From Rhynchopus sp. YZ270_cl-10 (lineage: Eukaryota; Euglenozoa; Diplonemea; Diplonemida; Diplonemidae), in NCBI GenBank assembly GCA_964035575.1, contig OZ037853.1, positions 776,501 through 840,500 of the forward strand: a stretch of DNA of 64,000 bases. The letters are read 5' to 3'. Every line of letters begins with the position of its first letter. Position 1 is the first letter of the stretch. This document shows positions 20,966-31,399 of this stretch, in pieces. A program made the position numbers and the translations under genes. The notes under the pieces are model-generated. The model searched no databases. It saw only the letters and a list, made by a program, of their open reading frames with translations, and was not told where the DNA came from.

Positions 20966-22777
20966 TTTATTTTTGGGGAGTCAAGCGATTTTTTCCATTT
21001 GATTGTAAGGGTAGGCACACTTTTTTATTTGTTTAATGCTCGCGCGCGCGGAAAATTTTGAGATTCCAAAAAAAAAAAACATGGAAGAAAAAAAAACATT
21101 GCCTTACGTCAACAGGTTATCTTGACTTTCCCTCCCGTCTTCCTCCACGGGAAAAATCAACCAAATATCTTCGAACACAGAATCATCCATACACGAGTGG
21201 GTCACATGATATAATTCTATCATGTGACCCCACCAGGTGTAGCCATAAGCCGGGGATCGATCCCCGGGCCAAAATTCCCAGATTTTCCCCCTAACAAACT
21301 GCATGGGAAATGCTACCTTAGCAATATTAGATTTAAGGATCAATTTGAATCCTGGGCCGGAACACAGATTTGGATTCAGAGGATCCCAATCTTTCCAATA
21401 ACGGCATTTTCTGGGGGTGGAAAAATACCCTGCTTTCTTGCGAGGGGGTTGGGCCAAAAAAAATATAGGCACCCGAACAATCCCCTGTGTATACTGTGTA
21501 TACTGTGTGCGGAAATTGACCAAAAACGAGAACTTGTCCATTTCGGCAAATTGACCCCACCACTGGCCGGACGGATTCCGGAAATGCAAATGCAAGTGTT
21601 TTCGGTGTGAACTGTGTGTACTCTATGTACTGTGCGCTACCACAGCACAGGACCTCATAAGCTCTCAGTAAGCTCTCACAGGCTCTCACAAGGTTAACAC
21701 CTTGCGCTTTCAGCGGTGGGTCGCGATTTTTTTCACAGTGTGCAAACGAACAGATTTTTGACATTTTTTTTTTTACCGTTTTCCTGATTTTTCCTCATAA
21801 AACCCCCCCTAAATTAAGCCGGGGATCGGGGATCGCAGGTTTTGACCCCCCTAGTTACGGCTACACCTGGACCCCACCGTGGAGAGCAATCGGCTCGCGC
21901 ATCAAAAGAAAGCAGAGAAAAGGGGAAAATAAAAAGACAAAAGTTGGGTACCGTGCGCCTGCGGCGCTACCTGTTCCCAGTCAGGAACGCCACAATTTTA
22001 TCCGAATGTGGATTTTCCGACCTGAAAATGACCCTTGTTTATGAGGATGGGTTCATATTTTGTGGAAATTTATGCCACTAAAATTTTGTCGGTTTTTCTG
22101 TATGTCCCCCACCACAGAACGAGCGGATTCTGGAAATGTCTATCGCGGCATGTTTGGGCTGAAAACCCACTGTTTTTTCAAGGAAAAAAATTGCTTCCGG
22201 ATGTCGGAATTTTCCGAAAAATTTCCAGAATTAGAAGACAGCCTGGCTTCGATGTTTTATTTTTGCTGTGTCTCTGTGTGTGTTTTTTTTTTCTTTGTGT
22301 GTTTTTTTCTGCGCGCGCGCGCGGAACTTTTTGGGACCCGACCGAGCATTAAACACAAGAAAAATTGTGCCTACCCTAAGCAGTTTTGAAAATCAAAAGT
22401 GTGTTTGCCTCCTACAATACAACGAGACCTAGTACACCTGAAAAATGGCCTGGCTGGGAAATATATCTGAGGTGTACTCAGGAATACTATGGTATACATT
22501 GGCGAGAAACCCCTTCCTTTTTTGATAAAACAACTTGTTGTCAATTCTAAAAAGATTGGAGGGGCAGCGCTGTGGGGGCAAACAAAAACGGATTGAAAAA
22601 AAAAGACAGAAGCTTGCTTGTTCCTTTTGAGTACTCAAGTCACCATAACAACCTTCAGTTTAACGCATTTTTTTTTTTTTTTTTCACCTTTTTGTTTTCC
22701 GGATTTGTGCGCACAAACAAAAGACGCGATATTTTTTTTTCAAGGTGACCAAACATGAGAGGAAGGGTCATTTTATC

Positions 22778-22940
22778 CACGGTATGGTGGCGATCGTCGG
22801 TCGATTACGGGCGATCGCCATAGTTTGCGATCGTCATTGATCGCCAAAAAAAAATAGCGATCGCCAAAAAAAAAGTGGCGATCGCCAGCGATCGCCAGCG
22901 ATCGACAGCGATCGACAGCGATCGACAGCGATCGCCATGC
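22778..22940. repeat. Left end of hAT-like element: inverted repeat and GCGATCGCC array
   Basis: After the 40-bp terminal repeat there are about ten GCGATCG-centred motifs, with the palindromic core CGATCG. The right-end counterpart is at 26,170-26,297. Confidence 0.85.
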
Positions 22941-23276
22941 ATGATAAGAGGAAAACGGGGGCGGAAGGGGGCTATTTTGTTTACTTTGATCGGGCTTCTG
23001 AACGGGAGAAGGTTTGGAGGGTGAGGGGTGTCAAGTGTTGTGGCATTTTTGGTACAGCCTGGAACGCCCTTTGTAGGCAAATGCAGGTTGCGTTGATCCA
23101 TCTCGCCGTGGGGGAACACTAGTTGGGGAAGTTGGGGGTAGTGACATCACACGAGAAAGGCACAAATGCGCATGTCAGCAACATTATATTGGCAGACACG
23201 CGCTAGTGGGGAAACATGGAGAGGGGTGATTAGATTTGGTGGCGGGGGGTGTTTTTTTTTTAATGCTAATTGTTCA

Positions 23277-25976
23277 TCAAGCGTTCGCTGCTGCTGCCAT
23301 CGCCTGGATCGCCTGCTGCATCGTCGGGATGTGCAGCTTCTCTGGCGTGGGGCTGTCCACATCAACGAACTCGGTATCATCTTCTTCAACATGGGGAAAC
23401 CCATGCCTCAGCTCGCAATTGCACTTACCTGAAAGAATTTTTTCATAATTTTTTGAAAAACAGTCCAACTACATACGTGCCACGTCTTGATTAATCCCCA
23501 AAAGGGACAGGAACCCATGTGTCTGCAGAGACACTGCCCCACGCCCGGCAGGCAACATATGGTGCACAACTGACATCGCGCTGTCGGGGCTTGTGCACGA
23601 TGGCGCTGTGCTCAAAGCATCCAGCACCCCCTCTGCCAGAAAGCTGCACCCCTCTTCTTTCTTCATGATGTTCTCCCAAAAGTCAATATCCGAATCCCCC
23701 ATGAAGTCGCCCGCTTGCAGAGAAAACAGACTGAATGCCTCGTCCGACACGTCCTCTTCGGTCCAGCCGAACGCCATGCGGAGGTCGGCATTTGACATCA
23801 GCGATTTGGTTATGTTTCCTGTTTCGAATCCTGCGGGGGTCAGCTGCCTCAATGCCAGATAGTAGAAGTATCCGGGTTCGAGCTTGTCCCTCCAACGCTT
23901 GTTCAGACCTTCCCACATGATTTTGCAAATGCTTCCTACTCGACCAGGCCTCTCAGACAATTTCTTCAGGTCTTCCAACAGATTTTCCAAGTCACTCCAT
24001 ACTCGAACGGCTCCGCAGCCTGGCGCTTGTGCGTTGGCATAACGCTGTAGGACTTCGCGCATGGGGGTTGTGGCCTCCACAAATTCCGACAATGCCTCTT
24101 GCACTTCTTCGAACCCTCGTTCTCTGAGGATCTGCGCAAGCTTCACGATCGATTTAGAGGCGGTTTTTTTCTGAACCTCTTGCGACAGGAAGAGGAAGAG
24201 GGGCCTCACACGCTGCTCCAAGTGCTGTGCCGCGTCCAAGAAGCTGATAAAGCGCGTGTCGAAGACACGCGGTGCCCGAACGGCTTCTGCTACCGCTTCT
24301 CTCGAGTTTTCGTCGTGCGACAGGATAGTCCCAACCACCGAATGCAGCTCCTCAAACGTTGTGACTTTGCTCACTGACTCACAATCCTCCTCCGTCACCT
24401 TCTCCTTCGCCATTGCAATCAAATGTGGAAGCATCTGAGACATTTCTAATTTGGATGCCGACTTTTTGCGCGCAGTCATCTTTTTGTACAAAGTCTCTAA
24501 CTCAGCCACAGCAGAGCCCTTCTGAAACTGCTTCTGAAACGCACGCCATCTTTTCTGCTGTTTTGCGTCGTGGAACACAAAGTTGCTTAGATGCAATATT
24601 TCGTACACCAAATCAGAATCGGCTTTCAGCGTAGTCCGGACATCGGAGCACACGTTGTGTAGAAGGTGGCTCGTGCAGCTGATATACGGAACGTTCAGTA
24701 ATACACTCAGCTCTCGGGATACTCCACCAGAGGCCCCCCCTCTATCGCTTCTGATGAGTCGCACGTCCGAAAGGGTCATTCCCACCTCCCCGAGACACGC
24801 TTCGAGTGCCTTCTTCAGCGTCTCTCCGGTGTATGGGGTGTCCGAATACTGCAGTGGGAGGCAGTAGGACCTCTCCCTCGTTTGCGCGATGAAGACTGCG
24901 ACGGTGTGCCCCTGGAGGGAAGACCCACCGTCATGCACCAGGCTGATCTTTTGATTCCCCAAATTCTTCTTTATCTCGTCAACGTGTGCTCCGTAGATGA
25001 CATTCCCATGTTCGCGCCACCCGCGCTGAATGTCTATTCCGTGTGCAGGGATGGTCCGACCAGCGAGTCCTTTCAGTAGCAATGATGCCGCACGAAAAGG
25101 GATTCCCAACATGGCAGTCAGTTCAACAGCAAGTTCTGTGATGTCCGCCGATGATGCTACAGGTTCCGATGTTGAAGGTGTGTTCCCTGCTGCGTTCTTC
25201 ACTTTTTCGCGGTGATTCTGACTCTTCCAGTGGACAGCGGTAATGTCGTAAACCTTCACATCACGCGACCAGGCCCATTTGCAATGCGTACACACCGGAA
25301 GCTCTTGTTCTCCATCGAACTTTGAAGCGTGAGTGGAGAGTTTGTACCCGTTCTTCATGGCGTTCGCTTTTGTCATGATGGCCAAGCCCTGCTCGCTTCT
25401 GGGGTCCAGGTCAGTGTAGCATGCTTTTAGCGGAACAGCAGGCAACAACTTTTGCTTCGCCGCCCCAGCCACCTGTGCCACAAGAGACTTGTTGGTGTCG
25501 GATTTCTCCGATGCTGTCAGCTTGTCCTTAGGGGTGAACGGGGGTGGGTTCTGTATCCTGTGCACCGCACACTTCCTGAGGAGGACAGCCATGACAGGGG
25601 GCTTCTCCTTTTTCTTCAGGACACCCACTTCAATGGCAAGCTTAACCAAGCCGTCGCGGTTGTGCGTTTCTTTCTTTAGCACTTTTTCGACGCTTGCTAT
25701 CTTTGCCAGCATCTGTGCCGAAGGTTTTTGTTCTTGTTCTTGTTCTTCATCATCATCATCATCATCATCATCTTCTTCCTCGTCATCTTCATCTTCCTCG
25801 TCATCTTTCGTCGCACGAGGGTCGTACTTGGTGCGTTTTGTCGCTGCCCTCCCGCCCTGTTCCCCCTTCTTTCTCTTCCCGGCGGTGAGATCTGTGCCTT
25901 CATCACCCCTCGCATCCACGCTGCCCATGATGCAGTACATGGTCAACAATATCATCAGGAGGTCGATGAACCGCAT
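23277..25976 (-). CDS. hAT-family transposase (two exons)
   Basis: Exons 25,976-23,477 and 23,428-23,277 give about 883 residues. An acidic/basic N-terminal region (residues 20-95) includes a long Asp/Glu run. A BED-type zinc finger lies near residues 229-255 (CTHC...H-x5-H). The RNase-H-like catalytic region has HDGGSSLQGH (Asp ~349), RSDRGG (Asp ~411) and the hAT-typical C-x2-H (CTSHLLHNV). The end of exon 1 matches the hAT dimerisation region (DFWENIMKKEEGCSFLAEGV). The protein cuts and joins the element's ends. The first ~20 residues are hydrophobic; translation may instead start at a later Met such as MGSVDARG. Confidence 0.85.
23429..23476 (-). other. 48-bp spliceosomal intron in the transposase gene
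   Basis: On the minus strand the donor is GTATGT (23,476-23,471) and the acceptor TTCTTTCAG ends at 23,429. Reading through it stops at once (ARM stop). Removal keeps the Arg codon and adds 50 residues, beginning KCNCELRHGF and ending with the TGA at 23,277. Confidence 0.75.
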
Positions 25977-26169
25977 TCTGATTTTTTACTATTACAAGTG
26001 TTAATACTGTTGGTTGGATGTGGTGACAGGGATGGAATGGGGAGGGAGATTTGAAAGTTTGTTTGTTTGTTTTTGTTTTTATTTTTGCTACCCTGTTGGT
26101 TTGTATTGTATTTCACAATGGGGAGGGGGGGTCCGAGGGGAGGGGCACAAAACACCATAACTTAGCTGG

Positions 26170-26297
26170 CAATAGCTGGCAATAGCTGGCGATCGCTGGC
26201 GATCGCCAGCGATCGCTCTTTTTTTTTGACGATCGTCATTTTTTCTCTCATCGACGGCGATCGCCCGCAATCGACCGACGATCGCCACCATACCGTG
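26170..26297. repeat. Right end of hAT-like element: GCGATCGCC motifs and inverted repeat
   Basis: Contains CTGGCGATCGCTGGCGATCG motifs followed by the 40-bp terminal repeat that mirrors 22,778-22,817. Confidence 0.85.
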
Positions 26298-26428
26298 TTT
26301 ATCAACTTTTCTTTTCTTTTCTTTTCTTCTTTGTTGAAAACTTGGTTTGTATTAGTGTAGACACCCGAGGATGAACTCTACTATATACTTTTTATTCTCC
26401 TTTCCATTCTTTGATGAGAAAAGTCACT

Positions 26429-26509
26429 TAGTACCCAAGTTTTTTGTACCCATTTAGGATAATACCCACTGGGTATTATCCTAAATGGGTACTAGAAACT
26501 TGGGCACTA
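26429..26509. repeat. Hairpin / small TA-ended inverted repeat
   Basis: TAGTACCCAAG ... GGATAATACCCAC and its reverse complement meet at 26,469/26,470. Near-perfect 40-bp arms; MITE-like. Confidence 0.8.
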
Positions 26510-27180
26510 GGCTACTTACCCCTTCTTTTTTTATTACAATAGTGTTCCTGAAGCCAAGTTTCTATTTCCCCCCCTCTCGGGAGCCACCTCCACACTGTAT
26601 TATGGGGTTGCAAAAGGGCTCGACCCCAAAAAACCCCCCACACTTCATTTATGCTCCACGTGAGATACCTTCCTCTTATCCCCCTCAGATCCCCTTATGT
26701 TTGTACATTCGGCCTGTATTCTCGCACTCTTTCCCTGTCCTCCCTTCCTAGATACTTTTTTTTCGGAAATAGAAAAACAACAAAAAAAAAAAAATCAAAA
26801 GCCAAAGCCAAAGCAATACTAGAGAGAACCAACCATTTTTTGGTTTTTCAACACTTTTTTCATTAACCTCCCTTCCTACATACAATGTTTTTTGTGTCGT
26901 AGAAGAAAACGTTTTTTTAAAGAAAAACCTCCCACTATTTCATGCACCCACGCCCCACCCTTTGCATGAGCTCGACTGAGATGCGTTTTAGCACGTTTCA
27001 ACTACTCTTTTTTTGGCCAAAAACAGCCTTCCGTAGTACAAAAGGCTTCGGTCAACATTGAGTACCGACTCTAGGTTCCCCAAGCGGGTCCTTAGGATTG
27101 TCGACACAGCACAAAAAAATAAAGTAACATTCTTCTCTCTCATACCCCTTTCCCCTCTTCTCCCCTCTGTCGCACTGTGG
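26510..27180. other. Gene-free stretch
   Basis: C/T-rich and A-rich tracts only. I see no gene or recognisable element. Confidence 0.5.
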
Positions 27181-27420
27181 GTTTTGCAGCCTGGATCCAA
27201 CTACGAGCTTTACGATGTAAGATGTTTGACCCACAGCCAACGCTATGACATTACGCCATCACGAAAAACCGTGGCACCTTACAACCTGAGCTCTGGATCC
27301 AACTACGAGCTTTTTAACAGCAGCAGCATTAATATCCGCTATTGGTGCTGGAATTACCGCGGGTGCTGGCACCAGACTTGTCCACCAATCGATACTCATT
27401 GATAGGTTTAGACACCGTGG
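27180..27420 (-). rRNA. Fragment of small-subunit (18S) rRNA, probably a pseudogene
   Basis: The minus strand from ~27,395 to 27,290 reads GACAAGTCTGGTGCCAGCAC, CCGCGGTAATTCCAGCACCA, then ATTAATGCTGCTGCTGTTAA and AAAGCTCGTAGTTGGATCC. This is the universal 530-loop region and the start of V4. A second AAAGCTCGTAGTTGGATCC lies at 27,195-27,215, so the fragment is partly duplicated. No further 18S sequence was recognised on either side. The CAGCACCCGCGG form and the GCTGCTGCTGTTAA stretch fit Euglenozoa. Confidence 0.8.
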
Positions 27421-27597
27421 ATTTTGCACTTTAGATTCGTTTTTGCTGTGCTTCTCCACACTTCATTTGTGAGTGCTAATAGACCAAGGATGGATAGGCC
27501 TGTATTTTTTGGTATTTTTTGAATCGAAAATTTGGGGGCCGGTATTTTATCATCCTTGTAATAGACCCCACTCTCACCCGCCACTCACACACAAAAC

Positions 27598-28578
27598 ATG
27601 GATTTGACAATCAAGGGGTTGAACGGAGCAAAACATACGGTGGAGCTGGGTGAGGATGACACACCTGCGGTGATGCGTCGGAAGGTGGCGTCTGCAGTGG
27701 GGTTGCCTGAAGACGGCTTTGTGATGAGTTTCGGTGGGGTGGCGATGGACGAAGGATACGACATGACGCAGCTGAGTGCTGGAGACACGATAGTCCTGTC
27801 GACGACGACGAAGATGGAGGCCAGAGCAGCACTTCATGCGTTGGGTGAGACTGACATCACTGCTGAGAGGCTGAAGACTGTGAGGGATCCTGAGGTTGCG
27901 TGTTTGCTTCTGCAGGCGGAGGTTGCGACGGTGATTCCTGATGAGTTCTTGTATGGCGCATCGTTGACGAGTCTTGATCTGAGTGCTGAGTCTGTTGTGA
28001 CTCAAATTGGGTACAACTTTCTTTTTGACTGCACTTCATTGACAAGCATCGACCTTTCTGGGCTGATCCATGTTACACAAATTGGCTACTGCTTCCTTCT
28101 TGGATGCAGTGATTTGTGTTCACTGGACTTTACACCACTCAGCAGTCTCATGGAAATCGGACACAGCTTCCTTGATGGATGCAGTTCTTTGCGTACACTA
28201 AACTTTTCACCACTAAGCAGTGTCACACACATTGACCACGGGTTCCTTCGTGGATGCCGTTCTTTGCGTACACTGGACTTGACACCACTCAGCAGTGCCA
28301 CACAAATTGGCACCCGCTTCCTTGAAGGGTGCAGTTCTTTGCGTTCACTGGACTTAACACCACTCAGCAGTGTCACAGAGATTTCCCCCTTCTCTCGTCA
28401 GAGCTTTCTTTCTGGATGCACTTCGTTGAGGAGCATCTACCTCACCGGCTGCAGCGATGTTGTGTCGAGCACAGTGAGGAACTGCAAGCTGAAGAAGTTT
28501 GTAGTTGAATCCCGTCCGAAACGCAGCAGAGACGAACCACTTGAGGAATCCCGGAAGCGACTGAGACACGCAGAGTGA
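27598..28578 (+). CDS. UBL-LRR family copy 6 (longest, seven repeats)
   Basis: 326 residues. Residues flanking FL are DE/YG, YN/FD, YC/LG, HS/DG, HG/RG, TR/EG and QS/SG. Unit 2 (YN/FD) is identical to copy 1, unlike the rest, which suggests block exchange. The UBL has KGLNGAKHTVEL in place of KGWNGVKDTVEL. The last repeat has a 3-residue insertion (SPFSRQSFLSG). The 5' flank is short and unlike the other copies (CACCCGCCACTCACACACAA), sharing only CACCCGCCACTCAC with copies 1 and 3. Confidence 0.85.
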   Translation: MDLTIKGLNGAKHTVELGEDDTPAVMRRKVASAVGLPEDGFVMSFGGVAMDEGYDMTQLSAGDTIVLSTTTKMEARAALHALGETDITAERLKTVRDPEVACLLLQAEVATVIPDEFLYGASLTSLDLSAESVVTQIGYNFLFDCTSLTSIDLSGLIHVTQIGYCFLLGCSDLCSLDFTPLSSLMEIGHSFLDGCSSLRTLNFSPLSSVTHIDHGFLRGCRSLRTLDLTPLSSATQIGTRFLEGCSSLRSLDLTPLSSVTEISPFSRQSFLSGCTSLRSIYLTGCSDVVSSTVRNCKLKKFVVESRPKRSRDEPLEESRKRLRHAE

Positions 28579-28760
28579 CGCCGCCAGCTGCGCACTGCGA
28601 CCTCGAAGCTGCACGACGCACACCCTCACAGGCCACTCCTCCCGCAAAGCACTGCAGGCAACAGAGCTGGAAACGCTGCTGCAGCGGCTGCGGGCGGGCA
28701 GGGGTGTCTTATGCGACGGCGACAGGCGGCTGGCCAGGGTGTGCACAAAGGGCGGAACGG
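28579..28760 (+). repeat. Long form of the UBL-LRR 3' flank
   Basis: Matches the 3' flanks of copies 2, 4, 5 and 8. It continues into GTGAAGCAGTGCTTTGGAGG, which is shared only with copy 8 (~35,317). Confidence 0.8.
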
Positions 28761-29416
28761 TGTTGTGAAGCAGTGCTTTGGAGGGTCTCGCACTGCACTG
28801 TGACTATGAAGCACTGTGGACAGTACAAGCTGAAGAGCATCGCTGTTTACTTTTTTTGTGTGTTTCGGGGTGTTGTGTTGTGGGTATTGGGAACGAAGTT
28901 TGAACCCTAGTTTGAAAAGCTAACACGCAGAACATCAAAATAATGATGATTGATATTTTCTCCTTCCCCCAACCCCAGCGAAAGAACCACTCTTTTTATT
29001 GAACGACTACATGCAATACTATAATAAAATTTGAACACCGCACCCCTACTCCCTTCCCTTTGTTCTATTCTGGGGCGGGTTGGAGTAGAGCCACATCTCA
29101 CTGACACTGGTCGAGGTGCGTTTCACCCCAACCTTTTGGGGAATCACAACGAGGAGACGACGGACCGCGGTTTCAATTTCTCCACTACTTTCCACTGATG
29201 CGCATAATCTGGGTGGAACGGGAACAATGACCCACTCGGTCATATAACACAAAACCCACCCTTTTCGCTGCAATCTAGCCCGCGAACAGCACAACCTTTT
29301 TCCCTTCATATCCAACCCTGACCACCACCACCACCACCCCCTCTCCAGACCGTCCCTCCTCCCTTCCTCCCTCCCTTCCTACCCCACTGCACACACCCTC
29401 CTCCTCCCCCCCTACC

Positions 29417-30709
29417 ATGCTCCCCGCAATCCTCACAGCTGCGGTGGTTGCCTCGCACATCGATGAGAAGGTACGTGATCTGGAAGAGGAAGTGGTCAGG
29501 CTGCGTCTTGAAGTGGCAGGTCTAAGACAGAACAACACCGCACCACGTCGTGCCGAGACGTGCCACGGGCAAGGGTACTATTACGAAGATGTTCACGAAT
29601 GCCTCTGCTTCACGTGCTTCTCTGGGGTCTCCTGTGAAGACTTCAACGCCACCTGCGTGCTCGACGACGGCATGGCGAACCCATACCTGTATGAAGAGTA
29701 CTGGAGGAAAACCGCAAACGACATTGTCATTCCAATGTACCTCCGCAGCCCATATGACACAGGCAATTCTATTGTGAAGGGCCGCACCTATGCGCAAGGC
29801 AAACTGCTTCCACATTTAAAGAAAGCGATTTTCCGGATGCACGAAAAGGTGAACAACGTGGCACACCTTGACCGCAAAAGCCTGGTCATAGGCGCCGGGG
29901 GGACCGAACTCATCAATGCGGCAACCTGGGCGTGCAAACAGATGCACGCACCAAACGGGCCCATGAACGTTGTTTCGAGGCCGCCCTACTACAATGGGTA
30001 TCCTGACTACGTCGCGCTGACAGAAGTGAACATGACGTTTTCGATTGCAGAAAATCTGGACCCCAGCACCGTCACCGAATGGACCACTCTGCCTAACAAC
30101 CCTACGAACGAATTCCGCAAACCAATCTACGAGAACGCCGCATGCCCTCTCTATGATCTGGTGTACTTCTGGCCACCTACGGCAGACTTAACGAAGGGAG
30201 GTGCTCCGCTGGACCACGCAAACACCCTCTTCAGCATGGCAAAACTCACAGGCCACGCCGGAACCCGTCTCGGATGGATGTTAGTGGATGATCCAAACTT
30301 TGCGGACCTCATGACACAGTACATCGGCACAATGCAGATCCACATCTCAACAGATACAATGTACCGTTCCATGTCGGTGCTCAACTATCTGCTTGATGTG
30401 GATAAGCTCGCGTTTTTCTCTTGGGCCAGAGATGCTATTGACAAACGTTGGGCCGTTTTTCAAGAGATTTTCGAAAATGGACAGACCCGTTTCAAGCAGC
30501 ACGCAGACGTAGGGGGGTTCACAGCATGGGTGGAATGCCTATTGCCTGAAGAGGCTGAAGACTGTGCGGGTACCTTCAACAGAGCGCTTGTCGGCCCTCA
30601 TGAAGGAACTGGATACGGAGGCTCGGCGGCGTTCGTAAGGTTTGAGCTGGGGCAGCCGACTGTCATCTTTGACCTAATGGTGAGTTATCTGCGTAAAATG
30701 GTTGCGTAG
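29417..30709 (+). CDS. Alliinase/tryptophan-aminotransferase-like PLP enzyme with EGF-like segment
   Basis: 430 residues in one exon. The N-terminus starts with a short hydrophobic stretch (MLPAILTAAVVA) and a coiled-coil-like helix (VRDLEEEVVRLRLEVAGLRQ). A Cys-rich EGF-like segment (residues ~54-80, CHGQG...CLCFTCFSGVSC) is placed as in plant alliinases. The fold-type-I PLP domain follows: DDGMANPYLYEEYW, GAGGTELINAATWA (cofactor loop), PPYYNGYPDYV, and SMAKLTGHAGTRLGW with the predicted Schiff-base Lys276. Family members are C-S lyases or Trp/Phe aminotransferases (TAA1/TAR in auxin synthesis); the substrate cannot be read from the sequence. A hydrophobic start plus EGF-like cysteines suggest secretion or an organelle. 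The start lies directly after a C-rich tract. Confidence 0.8.
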   Translation: MLPAILTAAVVASHIDEKVRDLEEEVVRLRLEVAGLRQNNTAPRRAETCHGQGYYYEDVHECLCFTCFSGVSCEDFNATCVLDDGMANPYLYEEYWRKTANDIVIPMYLRSPYDTGNSIVKGRTYAQGKLLPHLKKAIFRMHEKVNNVAHLDRKSLVIGAGGTELINAATWACKQMHAPNGPMNVVSRPPYYNGYPDYVALTEVNMTFSIAENLDPSTVTEWTTLPNNPTNEFRKPIYENAACPLYDLVYFWPPTADLTKGGAPLDHANTLFSMAKLTGHAGTRLGWMLVDDPNFADLMTQYIGTMQIHISTDTMYRSMSVLNYLLDVDKLAFFSWARDAIDKRWAVFQEIFENGQTRFKQHADVGGFTAWVECLLPEEAEDCAGTFNRALVGPHEGTGYGGSAAFVRFELGQPTVIFDLMVSYLRKMVA

Positions 30710-31290
30710 AGAGAGAAGGAAGCCAAAAGCAGTGATCAACCTACAAAAGGTGGGGTTTTTGGTGGAGTGAAAGCTCAAAAAAAAAAAAGACGTTTCGATT
30801 TTTATTTATGTTTTTTGTTTAAGCTTGCAAAAACCCGTCGTGGGTTCTGAAAAAAGACTGTCAAAAAAGAAAAAAGGAAAAAGGAAAACAACAGTGGAGC
30901 TTGCAGAGATGGCAACTACACTATTCCAACAGTTTTTCAAAAAAAAAAAAAAAAAAGTAGTGGAGCACACTCTAGGGTGGCCACACTAATACAACCAAGT
31001 TTTCAAAAAAAAAATAAATAGCGGAGTGCATCTTCGGTGTCTGCACTAATATAATCAAAGTTTCAAAAAAAAACAGGATTCCTGGAATATTTAAAAAAAA
31101 ATGTCAGTCGAGAGGGCATTTGCACTTTTCGAAAACGTTTTCCTTCCCCCCTTTTTTTTTTGTTTCGATGTGTGTGCACAGTGAGGTGCCTTCATCTTTC
31201 AAGTTATTTTTGTTTTTTGTTTTTTTGTTTTGTTTTGCCTGCGTCTGCCGATGAACGGTGAGGCGTTTGCACTTTCAACTTTCTCTTTCT
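30710..31290. other. Gene-free stretch with A-tailed modules
   Basis: Poly-T/A runs and a GCCGATGAACGGTGAGGCGT repeat scrap (31,246-31,280), also found at 52,373-52,405. No gene is seen. Confidence 0.5.
30885..31075 (+). repeat. Three consecutive poly-A-ended modules
   Basis: Each module is ~55-65 bp and ends in 9-18 A. The first contains GGCAACTACACTATTCCAAC. The second and third contain GTGGAGCACACTC / GCGGAGTGCATCTTCGG followed by CACTAATACAACCAAG. The last pair resembles the module at 56,070-56,110. Confidence 0.65.
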
Positions 31291-31295
31291 TGTTA

Positions 31296-31398
31296 CAGTA
31301 AGACAACAAACACCGGAGGTGTAAAAACTAAGGTGAATTTTGGAATTTCAAAATTCTAAGAAGGGTTTTTACCCCCTCCGATGGTTGTTGTCTTACTG
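31296..31398. mobile_element. 103-bp MITE with TA target duplication
   Basis: The ends are TA-CAGTAAGACAACAAAC and TTGTTGTCTTACTG-TA. The interior is palindromic around TTTTGGAATTTCAAAATTC. It is the short relative of the 816-bp element at 13,516. Confidence 0.9.
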
Positions 31399-31399
31399 T

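Larger units (their letters stand above)
20637..22771. other. Repeat-rich gene-free stretch
   Basis: Two dispersed CACGAGAG repeats lie at 20,750-20,965. Inverted CCAGGTGTAGCC (21,233) and GGCTACACCTGG (21,857) bracket ~640 bp with matching AAGCCGGGGATCG motifs. Diverged units of the GACCCCACCACTG repeat lie near 21,550 and 22,100, and GC-alternating tracts at 21,040 and 22,312. No gene is supported. Confidence 0.55.
22778..26297 (-). mobile_element. hAT-like DNA transposon, apparently intact
   Basis: Terminal inverted repeats of about 40 bp start CACGGTATGGTGGCGATCG at both ends, with one mismatch. They are flanked by the direct repeat TTTATC (22,772-22,777 and 26,298-26,303), a 6-bp target duplication; classical hATs give 8 bp. 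Arrays of GCGATCGCC/GCGATCGAC motifs lie just inside both ends and probably bind the transposase. A single transposase gene with one short intron fills the interior. End identity and the open frame suggest recent activity. Confidence 0.85.
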
